Shown here in pieces: positions 51,147 to 62,372 of a stretch of 64,000 nucleotides of DNA. Under the pieces are notes generated by a model. It worked only from the letters and a program-made list of their open reading frames with translations, made no database searches and was not told where the DNA came from. Origin of the DNA: G965267185 sp965267185 (GTDB lineage: Bacteria; Pseudomonadota; Alphaproteobacteria; UBA6615); the NCBI GenBank assembly GCA_965267185.1, contig OZ253937.1:1240001-1304000 (forward strand). Direction: 5' to 3'. The translations under genes were made by a program, and so were the position numbers. Numbering within the stretch: position 1 is the stretch's first letter; the number at the start of each line of letters is the position of its first letter.

Positions 51147-52229
51147 ATGACCGCGACGACGCTGGATACCCGGTCATGGGAGACCGGCGGCGTCGACTTG
51201 GCCGCCCGCGCCGTCGCTTTGACGGTGGTCGCAATTGCCCTGGCGTTCCTGGTCAACAACTACCTGATTTTCTGGCGGGATTGGCCGGGGATCGTCAATT
51301 TCTTTTCCCACCAAGGCTGGTTCGGCTTCGAGCCGCTAAGAAAGCCGCTCGAAGGCGCGGATATCGCGCTCGGATGGTTCCAGTTGGCGAGTTATGCCGT
51401 GCTGGTCGTCGTTGTCGTCGGGTTTGTTTTTGCCACACGCGACCGCCCCCTGCGCGTCGACGCCGCTAAATTATCCGGCGCAGCGTCCTATATCATACGC
51501 GTCGCTTTTTGGTCGGTATTGCTGATCGGGCTCGTCGATAGCGCTATCTCCTTTCTGCGCGTCGAAGGGTTGCTGCCCGCCGTCGTCGGCGAGGAACTTG
51601 CCAAACAGCTCGGGCAATCGCGCTTCCGCGGCACGTTCGTTCACTACCCACTGATTTTGGTCTCGCTGGTAATCGCCTATTTCGTCCGCGCGCTGGGGTT
51701 CGTCTGGCTGGCACTCCTGGTGGTGCTGGCCGAGTTTCAAATCGTCATCGTCCGGTTCATCTTTTCCTACGAACAGGCTTTCCTGGGCGACTTGGTGCGC
51801 TTCTGGTACGCAGCGCTGTTCTTGTTCGCTAGCGCCTACACGCTTATCGAAGAAGGCCATGTACGCGTCGACGTGCTCTACACCGGGTTCAGTAAGCGTG
51901 GCAAAGCGTGGACCAACGCCCTCGGCTCGCTTCTGCTCGGCATTCCGCTGTGCTGGACCATTCTCTCGCTCGGCATGTGGAGCAAGGCGACCGTCATCAA
52001 CAGCCCATTGCTCGCCTTCGAAACCACGCAGGCCGGTTTCGGGCTCTATGTGAAATACCTGATGGCCGGATTCCTCGCCGTCTATGCGCTGTCGATGATG
52101 TTTCAGTTCGCCAGCTATTTCCTCTCCAACGTCGCCGACTTACGCGACGAACCTGGCGGCCATGACCAGGCGCCGCAAGACGTTACGTTAACTGAAGGGC
52201 GGCGCGCGACGCCCCAGCCGGCCGACTAG
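51147..52229 (+). CDS. TRAP transporter small permease (DctQ), long form
   Basis: 360 residues with about eight hydrophobic segments; typical DctQ has ~180 residues and four helices. The second half (from ~210) with EEGHVRVDVLYTGFSKRGKAW is the classic DctQ signature, so the extra N-terminal half supplies about four more helices. It is followed after 7 bases by the large permease. Confidence 0.88.
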   Translation: MTATTLDTRSWETGGVDLAARAVALTVVAIALAFLVNNYLIFWRDWPGIVNFFSHQGWFGFEPLRKPLEGADIALGWFQLASYAVLVVVVVGFVFATRDRPLRVDAAKLSGAASYIIRVAFWSVLLIGLVDSAISFLRVEGLLPAVVGEELAKQLGQSRFRGTFVHYPLILVSLVIAYFVRALGFVWLALLVVLAEFQIVIVRFIFSYEQAFLGDLVRFWYAALFLFASAYTLIEEGHVRVDVLYTGFSKRGKAWTNALGSLLLGIPLCWTILSLGMWSKATVINSPLLAFETTQAGFGLYVKYLMAGFLAVYALSMMFQFASYFLSNVADLRDEPGGHDQAPQDVTLTEGRRATPQPAD

Positions 52230-52236
52230 CAGGACG

Positions 52237-54903
52237 ATGGAACTCTTTTTCTTAGCGTTACTCGTTTTGACCATGGCCGGCGCCCTCGCCGTCGGGTTCC
52301 CCGTGGCCTTCGCCCTGCCCGGCTCGGCAATCCTCACTATCGGCATGGCGGCGTTGGCCGGCGCGATTTTTGCCGGCGACGTGAGCGCCTACTTCGCGCA
52401 AGACGGACCGGTGCAGTGGCTCACCGCCGGCGTCACCAATTTCCGTGGCGTCTATTGGGAGGTTGAACGCGATACGCTGATCGCGGTGCCCTTATTCGTC
52501 TTTATGGGCATCATGCTGCAGCGCTCAAAGATCGCCGAAGACCTTCTGGTCACCATGGCGCAGCTATTCGGTCCGATACCGGGTGGCCTTGGTATTTCGG
52601 TCGTCCTCGTCGGCGCCCTGCTCGCTGCCACCACCGGCATTCTCGGTGCGACCGTTGTTGCGATGGGCCTAATCTCGCTGCCGGCGATGCTGCGCAACAA
52701 TTATTCCAAGCCGCTGGCAACGGGAACCATCGCCGCGGCAGGTACCCTCGGACAAATCATCCCGCCGTCGATCGTCCTGATCATTCTCGCCGACCAGCTC
52801 TCCAACGCGACCGATCAGGCCGGCACCCTGCGGCAAACCATGTACCGGAACGCAACCGGCCAATCGACGCTGCCGACCGAGTTCGGTATCACGTCGACCA
52901 GCGCCGGCGATATGTTCCTAGGCGCCCTTTTCCCAGGGTTGGTCCTCGTTGGCCTTTACGTCACCTATATATTGATCACCGGCCTTTTACGCCCCAAATT
53001 GGCGCCCGCGGTACCGACCGAAGGTGTACGCGATCTGCGCTTCGCGCTCCGGGTCGTCCTCGCCCTCGTGCCGCCGCTCGCCCTGATTCTCGCGGTATTG
53101 GGCTCGATTATTCTCGGGATTGCGACGGTCAATCAGGCCGGTGCCATCGGCGCCATTGGCGCCATGATTATGGCCGGCTATCGTCTTATGGAAGGTAAGC
53201 GCGGCGCGTTTACCCCGGCGATCATTGCGATTGTGTCCATTGTCGCCATTCTAATCCTGCTCGAGAATTTCGATCTGAACGTCAAGAGCATCGACAACAC
53301 CCAAGATGCGGTCGGTGTCGTGCTGGCGGTGATCGCGGTGCTCGGCCTACTCGTCGCCGTCGCCTGGAGCGGCTGGCGAACAGTCAAAATCGACGACACG
53401 TTGAAGGGCGTCATGGTGGAAACCGCCAAGACCACCTCAATGGTGTTCATCATCCTCCTCGGCGCCGCCATGCTAACCGCCGCGTTTCGTAGCTTCGGCG
53501 GCGAAGAGCTGGTGAAGGAGTTTCTGACCGGCCTGCCGGGCGGCTTCTGGTCACAGTTTATCGTCGTGATGGCGGTAATCTTTGTGCTCGGCTTTTTCCT
53601 CGACTTTATCGAGATCGCCGTGGTGGTCGTACCGATTGTCGCGCCCATCCTGCTCTCCGACCCGGCGGCGAATGTTACCGCCGTTTGGCTGGGCGTCATG
53701 ATCGGCGTGAACATGCAAACGTCGTTCCTGACACCACCTTTCGGTTTCGCGCTGTTCTATCTCCGCGGCGTCGCGCCGATCGAAGTGAAAACCACAGATA
53801 TATACCGTGGCGTTGTCGCCTTTATCCTATTGCAACTTGTCGGTCTGGGCATCGCCGGCACGTTTCCGGGCCTGGTAAACTTCCTGCCCAACCAGTCGTT
53901 CCTCACTGCAGAAACGGCGCCACCGCCGAAGAATCCAAGGCTGCAGCAATGCCTCGAGCAGCACATCTTTACCGTCTACGACGAGAATAGCGGCGCGCTG
54001 CAAACGCAAATCCAGAACGCAATGAAGCTCGATATCAGCTACTTGCCGGATAAGCGCCAGAACGAACTGGCCAAGAGTTTCGAATTGGCCTTGGGTACCT
54101 TCGATCTGGTCACCGAAGTACGCACCGCCGAACAAAATGTTCTACAGGCGACGGTGGGCTATCGCCCCTTACACACCGAGGTACGCCGGCTACAGGATAA
54201 TGTCCGCGACATCGAGGAAGAGATCGAAGAGCTGACCACCGACCTCCGCCGGCTGGGTCGCAACGGTACACCGGAACCCGGTGAAGCCGAGGATCTTCAA
54301 GCGCGTATCGACGCCCTGACGGCGGAAAAGGCGGTTCTAGAAAGCGAAATTCCCGATACCTGGGAGGATGAGCGCAAACAATTTGTCGCGCTGCTCAACG
54401 CCGAAAAGAAGGCGCGCCGGGATTACCGCCGCAATGTCGACCGCGCCTATGAGCCGGTCCAAGAGATCGTAACCCTAGCGGCTTCGGGGAGTTCGCTCGC
54501 CGCCGTTTCCGAAGAGATCAAGGCGCTTGAGGGCATCGCCCAAAACGCCTCCGTCGCCGATGTGAAAGCAGCGCTGAAGGTCGCCCGTGCCACGCTCAGA
54601 AACGCCGCGCCTGACACTAATTCGATTAGCTCGCTGCTAACAAAGGCAGACCGCGCTCTGCGGCCAAACGGAAACGGCCGCGAGAAAACCGTCGAGTTCG
54701 TTAAAGAAGCGATCGCGCTCTACGACAGCGAGGTTGCCTGGCGGCAACGCGCCGTGGGCGAGTTAACGGCGGGCCTGAGCAGCTACGACGACGCGATCAA
54801 AACGTCCATCGGCCTCCGGCTGCAAGACCGGTTGCCAAAGAGCGTTGCCCGCAGCGTCGCCGCCTGCCGGTCCCGCCACACTGACATCTCCCTGAATTTC
54901 TAG
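52237..54903 (+). CDS. TRAP transporter large permease (DctM) with C-terminal coiled-coil extension
   Basis: The ~550-residue membrane part matches DctM, with VGFPVAFALPGSA, AATTGILGATVVAMGLISLP, GTLGQIIPPSIVLIILADQL and NMQTSFLTPPFGFALFYLRG, plus an extra helix pair near residues ~325-385. From about 556 to 888 a soluble, charged tail follows, with long predicted coiled coil (for example RRLQDNVRDIEEEIEELTTD). Typical DctM has ~425 residues. Base composition does not shift at the junction, so it appears a genuine in-frame extension. A terminator follows directly. Confidence 0.9.
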   Translation: MELFFLALLVLTMAGALAVGFPVAFALPGSAILTIGMAALAGAIFAGDVSAYFAQDGPVQWLTAGVTNFRGVYWEVERDTLIAVPLFVFMGIMLQRSKIAEDLLVTMAQLFGPIPGGLGISVVLVGALLAATTGILGATVVAMGLISLPAMLRNNYSKPLATGTIAAAGTLGQIIPPSIVLIILADQLSNATDQAGTLRQTMYRNATGQSTLPTEFGITSTSAGDMFLGALFPGLVLVGLYVTYILITGLLRPKLAPAVPTEGVRDLRFALRVVLALVPPLALILAVLGSIILGIATVNQAGAIGAIGAMIMAGYRLMEGKRGAFTPAIIAIVSIVAILILLENFDLNVKSIDNTQDAVGVVLAVIAVLGLLVAVAWSGWRTVKIDDTLKGVMVETAKTTSMVFIILLGAAMLTAAFRSFGGEELVKEFLTGLPGGFWSQFIVVMAVIFVLGFFLDFIEIAVVVVPIVAPILLSDPAANVTAVWLGVMIGVNMQTSFLTPPFGFALFYLRGVAPIEVKTTDIYRGVVAFILLQLVGLGIAGTFPGLVNFLPNQSFLTAETAPPPKNPRLQQCLEQHIFTVYDENSGALQTQIQNAMKLDISYLPDKRQNELAKSFELALGTFDLVTEVRTAEQNVLQATVGYRPLHTEVRRLQDNVRDIEEEIEELTTDLRRLGRNGTPEPGEAEDLQARIDALTAEKAVLESEIPDTWEDERKQFVALLNAEKKARRDYRRNVDRAYEPVQEIVTLAASGSSLAAVSEEIKALEGIAQNASVADVKAALKVARATLRNAAPDTNSISSLLTKADRALRPNGNGREKTVEFVKEAIALYDSEVAWRQRAVGELTAGLSSYDDAIKTSIGLRLQDRLPKSVARSVAACRSRHTDISLNF

Positions 54904-54922
54904 CGAGCGGCCACCAAATAAG

Positions 54923-54953
54923 AAGGGCCGCCGAAAACCCGGCGGCCCTTTCG
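54923..54953. terminator. Bidirectional intrinsic terminator
   Basis: 10-bp perfect stem AAGGGCCGCC / GGCGGCCCTT, loop GAAAACCC, then TTT on the plus strand. It ends the TRAP operon (stop 54903) and lies just beyond the bioY stop (54970). Confidence 0.88.
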
Positions 54954-54969
54954 TAAGAGGATGGCTGAT

Positions 54970-55578
54970 CTAGCGCTTTTTAGAGACCAGGCGCCACGCG
55001 AACGGCAGCACCGCCGCGGCCAAAGCTATCTTCACAGCCGCGCCAACGAGGAACGGCGTCAAACCAGCGCCAACGGCTTTATCGAAGTCGCCGAGCACAA
55101 CCGATAGCCACGACACGCCGAGCCCGAAAATGATCGCGGTTCCCAGAGCCATCGCAACAACAGTCGGCACGACGGAACGGTCCCAGCCGCGTTCGGCCAG
55201 CCAGCCCACCAAGGCGGCGGCCACGAAGAACCCGACCAAGTAGCCGCCCGTCGGTCCGGCAAGATAGGCCAGCCCAGCACCGCTGGCGAACACCGGCAGG
55301 CCAACCGCGCCTTCCGCGAGATAAAGCAGCAAGGTTGCCGCCGCCAACCGAAACCCGAAGGACATGGCAATGACGAGAACCGCAAAGGTCTGCATCGTCA
55401 TGGGAACCGGCCACATGGGCACCTGAATCTTCGCTGAAATCGCCATAAGGGCCGTACCGGCAACCGCCAATATCGCCAGACGAAGGAAATTCGCCGCACT
55501 GGAATCCCGGCGCGACCAGATCGCGTCGATCAACACCGCCGGGGCGGTAAGCGGCTGCGTTGGTGCGCTTGTCGTCAT
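54970..55578 (-). CDS. bioY: Biotin transporter BioY
   Basis: 202 residues, about six transmembrane helices, with the BioY pattern ISAKIQVPMWPVPMTMQTFA near the N-terminus and YLAGPTGGYLVGFFVAAALVG. BioY is the substrate-binding S component; no BioM/BioN energising genes are adjacent, so it may act alone or with a shared module. No BioR box was recognised upstream. Confidence 0.94.
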   Translation of the reverse strand: MTTSAPTQPLTAPAVLIDAIWSRRDSSAANFLRLAILAVAGTALMAISAKIQVPMWPVPMTMQTFAVLVIAMSFGFRLAAATLLLYLAEGAVGLPVFASGAGLAYLAGPTGGYLVGFFVAAALVGWLAERGWDRSVVPTVVAMALGTAIIFGLGVSWLSVVLGDFDKAVGAGLTPFLVGAAVKIALAAAVLPFAWRLVSKKR

Positions 55579-55663
55579 GTCTCAACTCCCGTTTCTGATC
55601 AGCCGGTCGATAAATCGTGGAACGTTGTTAGCACTTCCGTTTCACCGGAACAAATAAGTGGTC

Positions 55664-57892
<2,229 letters not shown>

Positions 57893-57952
57893 GACACTCC
57901 TCTACGGGCGCGGCTTGTTGTAGCGGGCCGCCGCACCTCGCTGGCCCGATAC

Positions 57953-58699
57953 CTACTTTGATTCGCCGCCGCTCTCCAACAAATCCATCAGGCGGTCGCG
58001 GGCGCCCGGCAACGGGCGGTTCAACGGGTCGAACACGTGACGCGCAAGGAAATGACGGGTGAGGCGCATGCCGTCACGAATATCGTTGTCGGTCGCCTCG
58101 GCGCCACCCTGGCCCGGCGTGAGGAAACCCGGCAGCCGGAGCATCTTATCCTCGTAAGGCGCGCCCGCTTCGCGCGACACCGCACGGCCGGTACGCGGGC
58201 TGACAAAGACCAGGTCATCGGTCTGGCCGGTCGCCGCACAGGCTGATAAGTCCAGCCCAAAGCCGATTTCGCTTAAGAGCCCCAACTCCCAGCGAATATA
58301 GATCGCCGGCCAAACATCGTCGGAACCGTCGGCGAGACTGTCGAGCAGCGCCTGCGTCGCGTGATACATGGCCGGGTGGGGCTCGCGCTCCGGCAGCGCC
58401 GACTCGGCGACCGCGCAGGCCGCCGCCAGCGCCGACAACCGTTTAGAATCATCCATCAGCGCCGCTGCGTAGGGGCGCTCGACTTCCAACGTCAGGCTCC
58501 CCAGATGCTCCGGCAAGCGGCCGCGCCAAACCGCCTGCACGCGGTTGCCCGGCTCGACCAGCGCCCGTTTCGATTTGGAGCCCCCGCCATGGACCAAGCC
58601 GGCATGGCGGCCATGGTCGCACGTCAGCAACTGCACCACGGCAGCGCCTTCGCCATGCGGGCGGGCGGTTAACACAAATGCCCTATCGGTCCATTCCAT
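57953..58699 (-). CDS. recO: DNA repair protein RecO
   Basis: RecO loads RecA with RecR in gap repair. 248 residues starting MEWTDRAFVLTARPHGEGAA, with an N-terminal OB fold (VQLLTCDHGRHAGLVHGG) and helical C-terminal part (YIRWELGLLSEIGFGLDLSA). The zinc Cys of some RecO proteins is reduced to a single Cys here. It lies 25 bases downstream of era. Confidence 0.95.
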   Translation of the reverse strand: MEWTDRAFVLTARPHGEGAAVVQLLTCDHGRHAGLVHGGGSKSKRALVEPGNRVQAVWRGRLPEHLGSLTLEVERPYAAALMDDSKRLSALAAACAVAESALPEREPHPAMYHATQALLDSLADGSDDVWPAIYIRWELGLLSEIGFGLDLSACAATGQTDDLVFVSPRTGRAVSREAGAPYEDKMLRLPGFLTPGQGGAEATDNDIRDGMRLTRHFLARHVFDPLNRPLPGARDRLMDLLESGGESK

Positions 58700-58724
58700 A
58701 GCGTGTTTGTCCGAGCACCCCAGC

Positions 58725-59627
58725 TCAAGCGTCGTAGCGCAGCCCCCACTCTCGGTAGCGCCCCGGATCGTTGACCCAGTTTTCGCGTACCTTGACGTGG
58801 ATGAACAGATGCACCGGACGGTCGATCATCTCGGCCAGTTCCTGCTGCGCTTCGGTGCGGATGCGCTTTATCGTCTGGCCACCCTTGCCCAACACGATGC
58901 TCTTTTGGGACTCCCGCTCGACATAGACCACTTGGCCGACGCGAACACTGCCGTCCTTGAAATTCTGCCAGTCTTCGGTGTCGACCGCGAGCGCATAAGG
59001 CAGCTCTTGATGGAGATAGAGATAGGCCTTTTCCCGCGTTACCTCGGCTGCCAGCAACCGCTGGGGCAGATCCGACAATTGATCCTCGGGAAACAGCCAG
59101 GGGCCCGCCGGCATCTTCGCTGCCAAGTAGTTCTGTAAGTCGCCGACCCCGTCGCCGTTGAGGGCTGATATCATGAAAATCTCTTCGAAAAGACCCTCTG
59201 CGTTCAATTGCTCGGCCAACGCCAACAGCGTCTCGCGCTTGACCGTGTCGATCTTGTTCAATGCCAGAACGGCGGACCGACCGTTTTCCTTCAACCCCTC
59301 GAGGATCCGTGCCACCTCATCGTCGGCGCCGCGCCTTGCATCGACTACCAGCACGACGATGTCGGCATCTGCCGCCCCCATCCAGGCGGCGTCGACCATC
59401 GCCCGTTCGAGCCGCCGCCGGGGCGCAAAAATGCCCGGTGTATCGACGTAGATCACTTGCGCCGCATCGACGATGGCAATGCCGCGGATGCGGCTGCGCG
59501 TGGTCTGCACTTTATGGGTGACGATCGATACTTTGGCGCCGACGAATTGGTTGACCAGCGTCGACTTACCGGCATTCGGCGCGCCGACCACCGCGACCAC
59601 CCCGCACCGGCTGGGTTCAGTCGCCAT
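58725..59627 (-). CDS. era: GTPase Era
   Basis: Era helps assemble the 30S subunit. 300 residues: G1 GAPNAGKSTLVNQFVG, G2 TTRSRIRGI, G3 DTPGIFAP and G4 NKID, followed by a C-terminal KH domain with GKGGQTIKRI. It overlaps rnc by 11 bases, so the two are coupled. Confidence 0.97.
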   Translation of the reverse strand: MATEPSRCGVVAVVGAPNAGKSTLVNQFVGAKVSIVTHKVQTTRSRIRGIAIVDAAQVIYVDTPGIFAPRRRLERAMVDAAWMGAADADIVVLVVDARRGADDEVARILEGLKENGRSAVLALNKIDTVKRETLLALAEQLNAEGLFEEIFMISALNGDGVGDLQNYLAAKMPAGPWLFPEDQLSDLPQRLLAAEVTREKAYLYLHQELPYALAVDTEDWQNFKDGSVRVGQVVYVERESQKSIVLGKGGQTIKRIRTEAQQELAEMIDRPVHLFIHVKVRENWVNDPGRYREWGLRYDA

Positions 59628-60285
59628 CGGCGGCTCCTACCTGGGCGAGCAAAAGCGCTGCTGCCTCCTGCTCGGCGGCGCGCTTGCTGCTACCTTGTGC
59701 GCGGACCGGTTTGGCGCCGGCGACACTCACCTCAACGGTGAACACCGGTTCGTGGTCCGGGCCTTCGCGGGTGATATCGATGTATTTGGGCAACCCCAGC
59801 CCTTGCCCCTGGCTCCACTCTTGCAACGCTGTCTTGGCATCCTGCGGCGGCGTATCGGAAGATTTGATCAAAGGCGACCAGCGCCGCCCGATGAAACGGG
59901 CGGCCACGGAATAGCCGCCGTCCAGGTAAAGCGCGGCAATCACGGCTTCGGTGGCGTCGGCAATCATACCGTCATTGGCGCTCTCGCCTGAAAGGGTCAG
60001 AGCGGTGTCGATCCCCACCGTGCGGCCAATCTCGGTGAGTGTCTCGGCGCGCACGAGTTGGGCGAACCGGCGCCCGATGTCGCCTTCCCGTTCGTGAGGA
60101 AACGTGTCGAGAAGCATTTCCGCCACTGCGAGGCCCAAAACACGGTCGCCGAGAAATTCCAAGCGTTCGTTATGGTAGTCGGCGCCGGCGCTGGTGTGGG
60201 TCAGGGCCCGTTCCAAGATCGCTACATCCTGGAAAACATAATCCAAGCTGGCTTGCAGGGCGCTATACGGATGGTCGGCGGCCAT
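59617..60285 (-). CDS. rnc: Ribonuclease III
   Basis: RNase III cleaves double-stranded RNA. 222 residues: signature ERLEFLGDRVLGLAVAEMLL and catalytic acidic sites (ANDGMIADATEAVIAALYLD), then a C-terminal dsRNA-binding domain ending ASSKRAAEQEAAALLL-like (GSSKRAAEQEAAALLLAQ). The start at 60285 shares a base with the lepB stop (TGATG); an upstream frame to 60426 is ignored. Confidence 0.96.
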   Translation of the reverse strand: MAADHPYSALQASLDYVFQDVAILERALTHTSAGADYHNERLEFLGDRVLGLAVAEMLLDTFPHEREGDIGRRFAQLVRAETLTEIGRTVGIDTALTLSGESANDGMIADATEAVIAALYLDGGYSVAARFIGRRWSPLIKSSDTPPQDAKTALQEWSQGQGLGLPKYIDITREGPDHEPVFTVEVSVAGAKPVRAQGSSKRAAEQEAAALLLAQVGAADGD

Positions 60286-61031
60286 CACTCGACAAGATCG
60301 AGGATGCGTGAAAACCGGGTCGCCGTCGGCCAACGCCACGGCTGTAACCACCCCGCCGTGCCGTCGGTGGAAAAGAACAGGATCTCCGCCCGGCCCACCA
60401 GGTTTTCGGCCGGCACGAAGCCCCAACTGCGGCTGTCGTTGCTGTCGTCGCGGTTGTCGCCCATCGCAAAATATTGGCCCGCGGGAACAACGAACTCGCG
60501 GGTGTTATCGACCGGTCCGTTATCGCCCAGGGATTCGCGCACCGTGTAGCTGAGCCCGTTGGGCAGCGTTTCCCGGTACTGGGCAATTCGCCGTTCCCTG
60601 CCCCGGCGGTCTTCGAAAACAAAGTCTTCTATGCGCTGCTTTTCGACGGCTTGGCCGTTGATGTGCAGAACACCGCCGACCATCTGAATTCGGTCGCCCG
60701 AAACACCGACAATGCGCTTGATGAAGTCGTCCCGGTTGCTCGGCGGCTGGCGAAATACCGCGACATCGCCGCGCTCCGGCTCTCCGCCCAATATACGCCC
60801 GGAGAAAAAGCCAAGGCCCAGCGGCAGTGAGTAACGGCTGTAGCCGTAGGAGAACTTGGAGACGAAAAGATAATCCCCGACGAGCAGTGTCGGGATCATC
60901 GAGCCGGAGGGAATGTTGAACGGCTGGTAGGCCAGAGTGCGGACAAACAGCGCGATAAGCAGGGCGTAAATAATCGTGCGAAGGGTATCCGCCCACCCGC
61001 TTTCTTTCTTCTTTTCGCCAGACTTTGCCAT
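60285..61031 (-). CDS. lepB: Signal peptidase I
   Basis: LepB removes signal peptides at the inner membrane. 248 residues: one N-terminal transmembrane segment (TIIYALLIALFVRTLA), nucleophile Ser in PSGSMIPTLLVGDY, catalytic Lys region NRDDFIKRIVGVSGDRI and the C-terminal MGDNRDDSNDSRSWG box. It is between acpS and rnc in the conserved order. Confidence 0.97.
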   Translation of the reverse strand: MAKSGEKKKESGWADTLRTIIYALLIALFVRTLAYQPFNIPSGSMIPTLLVGDYLFVSKFSYGYSRYSLPLGLGFFSGRILGGEPERGDVAVFRQPPSNRDDFIKRIVGVSGDRIQMVGGVLHINGQAVEKQRIEDFVFEDRRGRERRIAQYRETLPNGLSYTVRESLGDNGPVDNTREFVVPAGQYFAMGDNRDDSNDSRSWGFVPAENLVGRAEILFFSTDGTAGWLQPWRWPTATRFSRILDLVE

Positions 61032-61149
61032 ACTCTATTCTTTGTCAGTTATCGCCGCGGGCCGCTATCCGGTCCAACCGGACCGCCGTGCAGCGGGCTT
61101 TCTAGCGAGCGGCACCGCAAATCGCCAGTCACGAATGGGCAACTCGCAG

Positions 61150-61578
61150 TCAGTTTTCCGTTTCAGGGTTTTCGCTGCCAATAACGGGCACAGCGGTGAT
61201 GATGACGATCGCCTGAGCGATCGGAGGTTCGTCGGTCAGCGACAGGTCGATGACCGGTTTCATTCCGGCCGGCGTGATTTCGACAAGCCGCTGCGCCGCA
61301 CCGCCAGTCAGCGCCAATGTTGGTTTGCCGGACGCCAAATTGACCACGCCCATATCGCGCCAGAAAACGCCGCGCCGAAAACCGGTACCCAGCGCCTTCG
61401 AGCAAGCCTCCTTAGCGGCATACCGCTTGGCGTAGCTATCCGCACGGTTGGCGCGGCGGTCCGATTTGGCTTGTTCGATCGGGGTAAAACAACGCTGCAC
61501 AAAGCGGTCGCCGAACCGCTCGAGCGTCCGCTCGATGCGCGTGATGTCGATAAGGTCGCTGCCGATACCGATAATCAT
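61150..61578 (-). CDS. acpS: Holo-[acyl-carrier-protein] synthase
   Basis: AcpS attaches phosphopantetheine to acyl carrier protein. 142 residues starting MIIGIGSDLIDITRIERTLE (metal Asp present), with RYAAKEACSKALGTG, the second conserved block. Its start overlaps the pdxJ stop by four bases (ATGA). Confidence 0.97.
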   Translation of the reverse strand: MIIGIGSDLIDITRIERTLERFGDRFVQRCFTPIEQAKSDRRANRADSYAKRYAAKEACSKALGTGFRRGVFWRDMGVVNLASGKPTLALTGGAAQRLVEITPAGMKPVIDLSLTDEPPIAQAIVIITAVPVIGSENPETEN

Positions 61579-62342
61579 GCGCCGGCGCTGCCAGTCGCGT
61601 CTGCGCGCGCCATGTCCATGAGCGAGCGCATCCGGATGATGGCGCTTTCAAGACCACCGAATATTGCTTCGCCGATCAGGAAATGACCGATATTGAGCTC
61701 GACGATTTCGTTGATCGCCGCGACGGGGCTTACGGTATCGAAGGTGAGACCGTGCCCGGCATGGATCTCGAGCCCGATCTCCGCACCATAGGCCGCCGCT
61801 TTGGCAATGCGCTCCAATTCCTGCGCCGCCAGTTCGTCGTCGCCGGCGATCGCCGCTTCGCAATACGCACCGGTGTGCAGCTCGACCGCCGGCGCACCGA
61901 TCGAGCGCGAGGCATCGAGCTGGCGCGGATCTGGCTCGATGAACATCGACACGATCACCCGGCTATCGCCGAGTTCATCGACGAAGCGGGCGAGATGATT
62001 GTGGCCGGCCGCGACGTCGAGGCCGCCCTCGGTCGTGCGTTCCTCGCGCCGCTCGGGAACGATGCAAACCGTCTCGGGGCGGTGGCGCAACGCGATACTC
62101 AGCATCTCGTCGGTCGCCGCCATTTCCAGCGTCAGCGGCAAATCGAGCGCTTCCATCAGCCCGGCCAAATCATCGTCGGAAACGTGGCGCCGGTCTTCGC
62201 GCAAATGCGCGACGATGCTATCGGCACCCGCCTGCGCCGCCGCGCGCGCCGCGCGCAGCGGATCGGGATGGCCACCGCCCCGCGCATTCCGGATCGTCGC
62301 GACGTGATCGATATTCACGCCTAATCGCAAGTCACTACTCAT
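61575..62342 (-). CDS. pdxJ: Pyridoxine 5'-phosphate synthase
   Basis: PdxJ makes pyridoxine phosphate in the DXP-dependent vitamin B6 pathway. 255 residues of a TIM barrel: LGVNIDHVATIRNARGGGHP, DSIVAHLREDRRHVSDDDL, ETVCIVPERREERTTEGGLD and LEIHAGHGLTFDTV. It lies between rsh and acpS. Confidence 0.97.
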   Translation of the reverse strand: MSSDLRLGVNIDHVATIRNARGGGHPDPLRAARAAAQAGADSIVAHLREDRRHVSDDDLAGLMEALDLPLTLEMAATDEMLSIALRHRPETVCIVPERREERTTEGGLDVAAGHNHLARFVDELGDSRVIVSMFIEPDPRQLDASRSIGAPAVELHTGAYCEAAIAGDDELAAQELERIAKAAAYGAEIGLEIHAGHGLTFDTVSPVAAINEIVELNIGHFLIGEAIFGGLESAIIRMRSLMDMARADATGSAGA

Positions 62343-62372
62343 AGCGATGTTCCCTTAGATACCGCGCGGCCG

